Assembly: GCF_000327285.1 (NCBI RefSeq)
Contig: NZ_HE998572.1
Span: forward strand, 88,131-152,130
From: Holdemania massiliensis AP2
GTDB taxonomy: Bacteria; Bacillota_I; Bacilli_A; Erysipelotrichales; Erysipelotrichaceae
Length of the DNA stretch: 64,000 nucleotides
Reading direction: 5' to 3'
Below, one piece after another: positions 8,638 through 16,251 of this stretch. The position numbers and the translations under genes were made by a program. The notes under the pieces were generated by a model. It searched no databases and was not told where the DNA came from. It saw only the letters and a list, made by a program, of their open reading frames with translations. Numbering within the stretch: the first letter of the stretch is position 1; each line of letters opens with the position of its first letter.

Positions 8638-11220
8638 TCATACGTTATTTTTGTTATAGTGACAACTCCGAGTTGTTCTGATCTCTTTATAAGTCATCGC
8701 AACTAAAATAAGCAATGCAATTCCACTAACTCCTAATCCAAGCTTCATTCCCACCGGAGTAAACTCCATTTTAATCTGATGCTCTCCCTCTTCTAATTCA
8801 AATCCAATAAACACTTGATTTACTTCTGTTACTTTAAGTTCTTTTCCATTATCCCAAACTTTCCATCCCGGATTATAAGGAATTGTGGTTGCTACCCATT
8901 TTTTTTCACCTGTGATTGTAATGGAAGCAGAAATGTGCTCTCCATTCACACTTATATTTTCGAATCGGTCTTCTGAATTCAACCGTTGAAAACTATCATT
9001 AATTGCATTGCCAGAAATCCAATAAACATTCACAGGAATGTATTCATTGACATTATTGAAGTTCTTGCAGTATATATAGACTTCATCAATATCTTGATCC
9101 ATTCTAATCGCAGTATAACCAAATTCATAATTTTCTTCATATTTAATTTGTTTACCATCTTTATAGAATTCATAAGCAACAACACCATAGGGATTAGTTT
9201 GGCTATAATCAACGAATAAATATCCATCGCTTTGATACCATTTAAACCCAGAGTTGACTAAGCTCTCCGCAATCAAAGGATACATATCATCAATATGTAT
9301 TTTCTTTTCTGTATTCGGTACAACTATTGAGTTTAACATGATGATATCTTCTTTAGATTTATCAATATTCTGCATTTGTTCAATACCCGAGATTTGAGAG
9401 CTGGCATAGCCCAATGCCATATCCAATGAATTCCTGTAAACTTTTTGATGTGAAACCTCATGAATAAGTTCATAGGTATGTGGAATCAGATATTGATTTT
9501 CCTCCCAAACAACCATATACTTGGATCCCAATAATGATTTCAACAAAAATTTCGATGGTTGAAATCCTAAAAACCAATTATCAGTAGATCGGTTATCATA
9601 TAAAGGCCGTGTTTCATGATTATAAATATTAAAATAAGAAGTAAATCCATTGTAGCGTTTTACAATAGGATAATTGTAAGCATAACTGGAATTATCCGCA
9701 AAATCAATTCGATAGAAACTCGAATCTTGAGATTTTATAAAATCGATAGCCTCTGTATTAAACATTTTTTGCTGATATGCATCCCAGGTCTCTGTATTAG
9801 CCACTAGAATACTGTTACCATTCACTATTCTTAAATACAGACAAAATATTGCCTCGAATAATACTGTCCCCACCAGTAAAAGATTCCATAGGCTATGCTT
9901 CGCCTTCAATAAAGAAAGCGTATATAAAATAAGGCAACCCGTTAAAACCAAACATGATCTTTTTATGACTCCTTGATTGATATCGGTTGTCCATCCTAGT
10001 TTTAAACTCAGTACAGAGATACCCATTAGTATTATTATGCTGCTTATACCCGAAGCGATTAACAATTTTCTATTTATTTGAGAACCGTGATCTAAAACTA
10101 TCGCAACAAGCATAATATTAAAGACAATGTAGTAAAAACTCCATCGTATTGATGTATTCCCATTAAAAACTAGATAAAACACGGGGAATAGAAGCATCGC
10201 ATACAAAATCCCCATTGTCAATGCAAACGGTTTTTTCCCTTTAAATTTAATTTTAATCAACTGTGGCAGTAATAAAACGTAAAGGATAAATGAATAATTA
10301 TAAACTGTATAAACACGATTATCTAATTTCAAAAAAGGAGAGCTGAATATATTATAGTCATAATCATTGATGACAGGTGAGAATAATGATGTCAGCACGC
10401 GAATTAAATCACCACCATACAACGGCGTCAATAAACTTTCTGTTCCATTTCCAATACGATTTGTCGATAATAACATTAAACCTGCTGGAATCAAAGCAAA
10501 AGCTGACAAGGCTACACCTAATAAGTAAAAGCCAAAAATAGCAATAAATTTCTGAAAGAAGAAACTGATCGTTACTTTATCGTACTTCATAAAAACTCGG
10601 CATGTCATATAAATTAATAACAGCCAGGAGAACATATACAAAATATATGGACTGATAATAGAAGACAGACAAATAATGAGTGAAAATCCTATTCTCTTTC
10701 TGTTTTCTAAGATTTCTTCACTGAAATACAGAAGAAGAGCTAGATAAAGATAAGCATCTAAAAAATAATTAAAGTGCAGCCAATACATTGCCCAGCCTGA
10801 GAATGTAAAAATTAAAGCTCCAACAAGCTTAGCCCTATCCGTTTGAACTAACTTATCCAACCATAACCAGGCTACCGTTCCAATCAGAAAGAAACGCAAC
10901 GTATCAATTACAGGAATAAAATAAGGAATCCAATCACTGCTAGGCAACAGTAAATTTAAATAAAATGATGGCGATCCCAAGATAGTATAATAGTATACTA
11001 AATTGCTGGCGCCGAGTCCAATTGAATGGTTCCAAAGTGTAAATCCAGTTTCTTTAATTTGTGTATATAAGTCAACCATATAGGGAATTAATGCTTCCGT
11101 CTGATCACCCCAAAAAACTAAGGTAAAATGATTGACAACGAAGACATAACAATAGAACACACCTAAAATGACAGCTAAACATCCCCATAGCGGCATTAAT
11201 TTACGTAATTTATTTTTCAT
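8638..11220 (-). CDS. YfhO family polytopic membrane protein (copy 4)
   Basis: An 860-residue protein starting MKNKLRKLMPLW. The first outer loop has FWGDQ (Asp39) and the motif GLGASN. About twelve TM helices extend to around residue 450. The soluble C-terminal part ends with IPYNPGWKVWDNG, FIGFELEEG and FTPVGMKLG before the last helix. It resembles the frameshifted copy at 16252-18790 more than the other copies: both begin MKNK, and both have NYF/YIDA segments after FSGW. Its start overlaps the TPP-enzyme stop as ATGA (11217-11220), so the two are translationally coupled. This links a transferase-like protein directly to the branched-sugar pathway. Confidence 0.85.
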   Translation of the reverse strand: MKNKLRKLMPLWGCLAVILGVFYCYVFVVNHFTLVFWGDQTEALIPYMVDLYTQIKETGFTLWNHSIGLGASNLVYYYTILGSPSFYLNLLLPSSDWIPYFIPVIDTLRFFLIGTVAWLWLDKLVQTDRAKLVGALIFTFSGWAMYWLHFNYFLDAYLYLALLLYFSEEILENRKRIGFSLIICLSSIISPYILYMFSWLLLIYMTCRVFMKYDKVTISFFFQKFIAIFGFYLLGVALSAFALIPAGLMLLSTNRIGNGTESLLTPLYGGDLIRVLTSLFSPVINDYDYNIFSSPFLKLDNRVYTVYNYSFILYVLLLPQLIKIKFKGKKPFALTMGILYAMLLFPVFYLVFNGNTSIRWSFYYIVFNIMLVAIVLDHGSQINRKLLIASGISSIIILMGISVLSLKLGWTTDINQGVIKRSCLVLTGCLILYTLSLLKAKHSLWNLLLVGTVLFEAIFCLYLRIVNGNSILVANTETWDAYQQKMFNTEAIDFIKSQDSSFYRIDFADNSSYAYNYPIVKRYNGFTSYFNIYNHETRPLYDNRSTDNWFLGFQPSKFLLKSLLGSKYMVVWEENQYLIPHTYELIHEVSHQKVYRNSLDMALGYASSQISGIEQMQNIDKSKEDIIMLNSIVVPNTEKKIHIDDMYPLIAESLVNSGFKWYQSDGYLFVDYSQTNPYGVVAYEFYKDGKQIKYEENYEFGYTAIRMDQDIDEVYIYCKNFNNVNEYIPVNVYWISGNAINDSFQRLNSEDRFENISVNGEHISASITITGEKKWVATTIPYNPGWKVWDNGKELKVTEVNQVFIGFELEEGEHQIKMEFTPVGMKLGLGVSGIALLILVAMTYKEIRTTRSCHYNKNNV

Positions 11221-12917
11221 AAGTTCATCAACTTTCTATAAAGATCCCGATCCAATGGAGGCTCTTGATCTGTATTTGGCTTACCAACTGCTAATTTAGG
11301 GATTACATAAGTTTCTTCTGGTAAAACAACTTCAATTAAATAAGGCCCCTCTTGGTCGATGCAAGTATTGATCGATTCTCCCATCTCATATTGCATATAA
11401 GGAATATCATAAGCTTCAGCTATCTTTTTAAGATCACAGTTAAAATAGCCTCCTGCTGACAAAGTTTGAGTATACCTGGAATCAAAATACATCTCTTGAA
11501 AATGCCGAATCATACCTAAAGCGTGATTATTAAAAACGACAATTTTAATCGGTAGTTTTTGCTTAGAAATAAACTGTAACTCCTGAATATTCATTTGGAA
11601 GCCACCGTCGCCATTAAAAGAAAGAACAGGCTTCTTTAAAGCATAATAGGCGCCAATTGCTGCAGGAAGTGAGTAGCCCATCGCACCATGTCCACCGGAA
11701 TACAGAATTCTTTGATTTTCTTTCACATAAAAAGACTGTGAAATCCACACTTGATTTTGTCCAACGTCCGTAGTTATTATTAAATCTTCAGGGAGTTCTT
11801 TGCTCAACTGCTGAACAATTTGATTTGGGAGCTGAGCATCAATTTCCAAAAGCTCCTGTTTAATTTGATTACAGGTATTAATCCATGGCTTGCAAGCCTT
11901 TAAATTTTCTTTTAATAATTGATGGAAAAGTGGAATTGCTTGATTTAAATCCATATGGATATCGATTTCATCAGTTTTTATTTTATTTGTGCATTCTAAA
12001 GGATCGATATCTATGCGAATAAGTTTTGCATAAGGTGCAAAATTCTCTTGATTGACGCCGGTTTGTCGAATATCCAAGCGACTTCCTAATGTAATCAACA
12101 AATCGCATTTATCGACAATAAAATTAGCTGTTCGATCTCCATAAGCACCAATAAAACCATATTTTAATGGATGATCACTCGGTAAAGCATCAATAGCAAT
12201 CATGCTTGTCACAACCGGAATATGAATCTCTTCCATCATTTTTTTAAATAAAGCTGACGAACCACTCTGTCGGATTCCCGCCCCAGCCAATAGACAGGGT
12301 TTATGAGCTGCCTTGATCAATTGAATGATCGCTTTCATTTTTTCTTCGTCACTTTCCTGAATATCTTGTTCAGGTATATCATCGATTGAATATTCAATTT
12401 CTGATCGCTGAATATTCATGGGTATATCTAAAACTACTGGCCCACAGCGTCCTTCTAACGCAATAGAATAAGCCTTCTTTAACTCCGGTAATAAATCTTC
12501 TGGATTTTCAATGTAAGCGCAGTATTTCGTAACTGGATTTACTATACCTAAGATATCCGTTTCCTGAAACCCTTTCTGCCTGCAGGAAAGTCCTTTGCCA
12601 CTTTCATATGTATTAACCTGACCTGTAATAAATAATGCAGGAATTCCATCAAAATAGGCATTGCATATCCCTGTGATTAAATTTGTTGCTCCAGGGCCAC
12701 TCGTCGCATAAGCGACACCGGGTTTTAAACTAACCTGAGCGTATCCGCAAGCGGCAAACGAAGCTCCTTGTTCATTATAAGTAACATGAGCTGAAATTTT
12801 ATCTTTATATTTATCGAAAGAATCCATTAAATGAGTGACCATCCCACCTGGATATCCAAAAACATCTGTAATTTGCTTATCAATTAAGAATTGAACAATC
12901 GCCTCAGAAGCTTTCAT
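11217..12917 (-). CDS. Thiamine diphosphate-dependent acetolactate-synthase-fold enzyme, probably YerE-like sugar branching enzyme
   Basis: I choose the ATG at 12917, with AAGGAG seven bases upstream, rather than the ATG at 12923 that sits almost on it (566 residues). Glu49 in YNEQGASF is the cofactor-activating Glu. GDG at about 436-438 with Asn near 463 forms the ThDP/Mg motif, and TSGPGATN near residue 85 is typical of the acetohydroxyacid synthase superfamily. No small regulatory subunit and no ilvC or ilvD are nearby. Instead rfbF, rfbG and rfbH lie directly upstream, the setting of Yersinia YerE, which transfers an acetyl unit from pyruvate to C4 of CDP-4-keto-3,6-dideoxyglucose. Family membership is seen; the sugar-branching role is inferred from context. 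A second possibility is a true or divergent acetolactate synthase. Confidence 0.75.
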   Translation of the reverse strand: MKASEAIVQFLIDKQITDVFGYPGGMVTHLMDSFDKYKDKISAHVTYNEQGASFAACGYAQVSLKPGVAYATSGPGATNLITGICNAYFDGIPALFITGQVNTYESGKGLSCRQKGFQETDILGIVNPVTKYCAYIENPEDLLPELKKAYSIALEGRCGPVVLDIPMNIQRSEIEYSIDDIPEQDIQESDEEKMKAIIQLIKAAHKPCLLAGAGIRQSGSSALFKKMMEEIHIPVVTSMIAIDALPSDHPLKYGFIGAYGDRTANFIVDKCDLLITLGSRLDIRQTGVNQENFAPYAKLIRIDIDPLECTNKIKTDEIDIHMDLNQAIPLFHQLLKENLKACKPWINTCNQIKQELLEIDAQLPNQIVQQLSKELPEDLIITTDVGQNQVWISQSFYVKENQRILYSGGHGAMGYSLPAAIGAYYALKKPVLSFNGDGGFQMNIQELQFISKQKLPIKIVVFNNHALGMIRHFQEMYFDSRYTQTLSAGGYFNCDLKKIAEAYDIPYMQYEMGESINTCIDQEGPYLIEVVLPEETYVIPKLAVGKPNTDQEPPLDRDLYRKLMNL

Positions 12918-12985
12918 AATCATTCTCCTTTTACTTCTTTTATTTTACACTAAGAGGAATATGAATAAAAGTGATTCTCATTTAC

Positions 12986-13015
12986 AAAAAGAGAGAAGAG
13001 ATCAGCACTCTTCTC
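12986..13015 (-). terminator. Rho-independent terminator or attenuator after rfbH
   Basis: On the minus strand GAGAAGAG, a seven-base loop and CTCTTCTC are followed by TC and TTTTT. The hairpin includes the rfbH stop codon. It lies between rfbH and the TPP enzyme, so part of the transcription may stop there and the downstream genes may be expressed at a lower level or from their own promoter. Confidence 0.65.
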
Positions 13016-14345
13016 GTTTAACAAAATATTGATGAATAACTTTACTCATAAAATCCAGCTTTTGTTGATTCATTTTAGGAGATACTCCAATCCAAAATGT
13101 ATTTTCCATAATATGATCTGTATTCTTAAGTTCTCCAATTACTCGATATCCGGAATGTAATTCCCTTAATTGATCGAAACAAGGATGCTTTATCATATTC
13201 CCTGCAAAAAGCATTCTTGTCTGAATGTTATTTTTTTCAATATACTGAACTAAGTTATTTCTGCTTACCCCTTCTTTGACTGTAATTAAAAAACCAAACC
13301 AGGAGGGATTAGAATTTTCTGTTGCTTCTGGAAGAATCAAATAAGGTTCAAGATCTTTCAAACTGTCTTTTAAATAGTTAAAATTATTCCGACGCCGTTC
13401 TGTAAAGCTATCCAGCTTCTTTAACTGAGCAACGCCAATAGCTGCCTGCATCTCAGTTGCTTTTAAGTTATAACCAAAATGAGAATAAACATATTTATGA
13501 TCATAGCCTTGCGGCAGCAAACCATACTGCCCATCATATCGATGCCCACAGAAATTATCATGACCACTAGGACAAATGCAGTCTCTGCCCCAATCTCTAA
13601 ATGAAAGTGCAATTTTATAAAGCAAAGCGTTGTTAGTGTAAACAGCTCCTCCTTCACCCATCGTCATGTGATGCGGTGGATAAAAACTGGATGTACCAAT
13701 ATCCCCAATAGTTCCTGTTAATCTTTCTTCACCTTTATACATATAAGTAGAGCCTAAAGCATCACAGTTATCCTCGATTAACCACAGATTATATTTTTCG
13801 CAGAACATTTTTACTTTTTCCAAATTAAACGGATTGCCTAATGTATGCGCGATCATTACTGCTTTAGTTTTCTCACTCACTGCAGCCTCTAATTGGTTTA
13901 CATCAATGTTATATGTTGGAATGCTAACATCCACAAAAACAGGAACAGCACCGTACTGCAAGATTGGAGAAATTGTCGTAGGAAAACCTGCAGCAACTGT
14001 GATCACTTCATCACCACGCTTAATCTGTCTATCTTTCAGCATGGGTGAGGTTAATGTCATAAAAGCAATTAAGTTCGAAGAAGATCCTGAATTGGTCAAC
14101 AGACAATGTTTTACTTTTAAGAACCTTGAAAAATCTTTTTCAAACTGATTACAATATCTGCCTGATGTAAGCCAGAAATCTAAAGCACTATCGACCAAAT
14201 TTACCATTTCTTCTTCATCATAAACTCTTCCGGCATAAGCGATCCGATCACCTTCATTATATTCTTCAGACTCTTTATGATAATGATTGCAATACGTTTT
14301 TACTAATTCTAAAATTTGCTTCTTATCTTCTACCATTGATGTCAT
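13002..14345 (-). CDS. rfbH: CDP-4-keto-6-deoxy-D-glucose 3-dehydrase (E1, RfbH-like)
   Basis: The true start is the ATG at 14345, which overlaps the rfbG stop as ATGA and has GGAGG upstream; 447 residues. It has the aspartate-aminotransferase fold of DegT enzymes, but in SFYPPHHMTMGEGG the PLP-binding Lys is replaced by His (about His225), the hallmark of the PMP-dependent E1 dehydrase. Cysteines at about 194, 256, 258 and 266 give C-x61-C-x-C-x7-C, very close to the published [2Fe-2S] pattern of E1. It removes the C3 hydroxyl of CDP-4-keto-6-deoxyglucose together with an E3 reductase. No E3 gene is visible in the window, so the electron donor must come from elsewhere. Confidence 0.93.
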   Translation of the reverse strand: MTSMVEDKKQILELVKTYCNHYHKESEEYNEGDRIAYAGRVYDEEEMVNLVDSALDFWLTSGRYCNQFEKDFSRFLKVKHCLLTNSGSSSNLIAFMTLTSPMLKDRQIKRGDEVITVAAGFPTTISPILQYGAVPVFVDVSIPTYNIDVNQLEAAVSEKTKAVMIAHTLGNPFNLEKVKMFCEKYNLWLIEDNCDALGSTYMYKGEERLTGTIGDIGTSSFYPPHHMTMGEGGAVYTNNALLYKIALSFRDWGRDCICPSGHDNFCGHRYDGQYGLLPQGYDHKYVYSHFGYNLKATEMQAAIGVAQLKKLDSFTERRRNNFNYLKDSLKDLEPYLILPEATENSNPSWFGFLITVKEGVSRNNLVQYIEKNNIQTRMLFAGNMIKHPCFDQLRELHSGYRVIGELKNTDHIMENTFWIGVSPKMNQQKLDFMSKVIHQYFVKREEC

Positions 14346-15394
14346 TTCTGTTCCTCCATATATTTTAAAATCTGACGCTGTGTAATTTCCTTTAGATTTT
14401 CTTTGTCCGCAAAAGCTTTCGACCATTCCACCGTTAATTTAACAGCTTCATCTACATGCCAACGAGGTTGCCACTGCAAAATACTTTTTGCTTTTGAACA
14501 GTTTAATTTTAAGTAATTTGCTTCATGAGGCCCTTGATAATCTATAGCTTTCCATTCAGCCCCATCCCAGAATCGGCAAAATAAATCACAGAGCTGACTT
14601 GTGGTTATACAATCCCCATCCTCTGGCCCAATATTGTAATTACCAGCATACGCCTTATCTTTATACTGTTTCATCGCTAACATTAAATAAAACATATCTG
14701 CTTCCAATACATGTTGATATGGGCGAACAGAATTAGGATTCCGAACGACAATAGCCTGCTTATTCATTGTATATTTAACGCAGTCAGGAACAATTCGATT
14801 TTCAGAAAAATCTCCACCGCCAATTACATTCCCTGCTCTGCATGTAGAGATTGCCAAATCACGCTCTCCAAAAAAAGATTTACAATAAGAGTCCGTTACT
14901 AGTTCTGAACAAGATTTACTATTTGAATAGGGATCATATCCATTCAGTCGATCTGTCTCCATATAGCCATAATCCTCTTGTTCGTGATTCTCATAGACTT
15001 TATCTGTAGTCACATTGACAAAAGACTTTACACAGTTGTTTAACCGAATACATTCTAAGATATTCACTGTCCCTAAAACATTGACCTCAAACGTGTACAC
15101 AGGCTTCATATAGGAATCAATGACTAATGGCTGCGCTGCTAAATGTATAACGATTTCCGGATGAAACTTATCAAAAATATCCTTCACTGCTTCAAGATCT
15201 CTGATATCTAAGATATGAGATTCTAAACGATTGCCTAAGTCTAGCAGGTGAAATAACGATGGCTTTGTATTCGGCTCTAAGCCAATGCCACAAACCTCCG
15301 CACCACATTCTAACAGAATACTGCAAAGCCAGCTCCCTTTAAATCCAGTATGTCCGGTAACTAAGACTTTCTTTCCTTGATAAAATGCTTTCAT
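14342..15394 (-). CDS. rfbG: CDP-glucose 4,6-dehydratase
   Basis: Start taken at the ATG at 15394, overlapping the rfbF stop as TAATG and preceded by GGAAGG (350 residues); a longer in-frame start at 15412 lacks a site. An extended SDR: NAD-binding GHTGFKG at 14-20, HLAAQP near 84-89, TTDKVY near 129-134, and the catalytic Tyr156-x3-Lys160 in YSNSK. This composition matches CDP-glucose 4,6-dehydratases rather than dTDP-glucose ones. It converts CDP-glucose to CDP-4-keto-6-deoxyglucose. Tight coupling to rfbF and rfbH supports a single pathway unit. Confidence 0.93.
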   Translation of the reverse strand: MKAFYQGKKVLVTGHTGFKGSWLCSILLECGAEVCGIGLEPNTKPSLFHLLDLGNRLESHILDIRDLEAVKDIFDKFHPEIVIHLAAQPLVIDSYMKPVYTFEVNVLGTVNILECIRLNNCVKSFVNVTTDKVYENHEQEDYGYMETDRLNGYDPYSNSKSCSELVTDSYCKSFFGERDLAISTCRAGNVIGGGDFSENRIVPDCVKYTMNKQAIVVRNPNSVRPYQHVLEADMFYLMLAMKQYKDKAYAGNYNIGPEDGDCITTSQLCDLFCRFWDGAEWKAIDYQGPHEANYLKLNCSKAKSILQWQPRWHVDEAVKLTVEWSKAFADKENLKEITQRQILKYMEEQK

Positions 15395-16167
15395 TAATCC
15401 CACACCTTCCATGGCGCTTCATTCTTTTCCAAAAGTTTTTCCAATTTGTTCTTATCATTCATAGTATCCATACATTGCCAAAACCCATAATGTTTATATG
15501 CCTGTAATTTGCCCATGCTGGCCAGTGTTTCTAAGGGTTCTCTTTCAAAGACGCATGAATCACCATCTAGATATTTAAATATTTCAGGTTCGATGACCAT
15601 AAAGCCGCCATTAATCCAACCGCCATCGTCAATATTTTTTTCTTTGAATGACCGTATTTCATTCGTTTCTGATAACTCTAAAGCCCCGAAACGTCCTCCT
15701 GGTCTAACTGCGGTTAACGTGAGCGTTTTATTAGCTTGATTATGGTGTTGGATCAAAGCATTAATATCAACATCACTCACCCCATCACCATACGTCATCA
15801 AAAAGGGTTCTTGATCAACAAACTTTTGAATTCGTTTTATCCTTCCTCCAGTCATTGTATTCAATCCTGTATCAACACAAGTTACCTTCCATGGCTCAGA
15901 GTCATTATTTAGAACTTCTAATCTATTACTCTTTAAATCAAAAGTAATATCTGAATTGTGCAAAAAATAATCAGCAAAGAACTCTTTGATTACATAGCCT
16001 TTATATCCGCAGCAAATAATAAAATCTTGGAAACCAAAACTACTGTAGTATTTCATAATATGCCACATAATCGGTTTTCCATCAATTTCAATCATTGGTT
16101 TAGGTTTCAAATGAGATTCTTCACTAATTCGAGTACCATAACCACCGGCTAAAATTACAACTTTCAT
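15394..16167 (-). CDS. rfbF: Glucose-1-phosphate cytidylyltransferase
   Basis: A 257-residue nucleotidyltransferase, the usual RfbF length. The nucleotide-binding loop LAGGYGTRISEES occupies residues 6-18. KPKPMIEI follows at 21-28, and the metal-binding Asp128 is in MTYGDGVSD. The NGGFMV and EREPLE segments near the C-terminus also fit glucose-1-phosphate cytidylyltransferases. It makes CDP-glucose from CTP and glucose 1-phosphate and opens the CDP-deoxysugar pathway continued by rfbG and rfbH. The gene lies 84 bases after the broken YfhO copy and may be co-transcribed with it. Confidence 0.94.
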   Translation of the reverse strand: MKVVILAGGYGTRISEESHLKPKPMIEIDGKPIMWHIMKYYSSFGFQDFIICCGYKGYVIKEFFADYFLHNSDITFDLKSNRLEVLNNDSEPWKVTCVDTGLNTMTGGRIKRIQKFVDQEPFLMTYGDGVSDVDINALIQHHNQANKTLTLTAVRPGGRFGALELSETNEIRSFKEKNIDDGGWINGGFMVIEPEIFKYLDGDSCVFEREPLETLASMGKLQAYKHYGFWQCMDTMNDKNKLEKLLEKNEAPWKVWD

Positions 16168-16251
16168 AATAATTCCTAAAAGTAATTGCTTTTAAATGGC
16201 AATTGTCTTTCCTTTCATTTCTACGATAAGGCAAAAACATTAAATTGTAAA

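Noticed and set aside
11217..12917. Branched-chain amino acid gene ilvB
   Set aside because: The fold fits, but there is no ilvN, ilvC or ilvD nearby, and the gene lies between CDP-deoxysugar genes and YfhO. A sugar-branching role explains the setting better, though a family tree is needed.
13834..14148. A 104-codon open frame on the plus strand
   Set aside because: It lies antisense within rfbH, whose own residues are conserved and functional.
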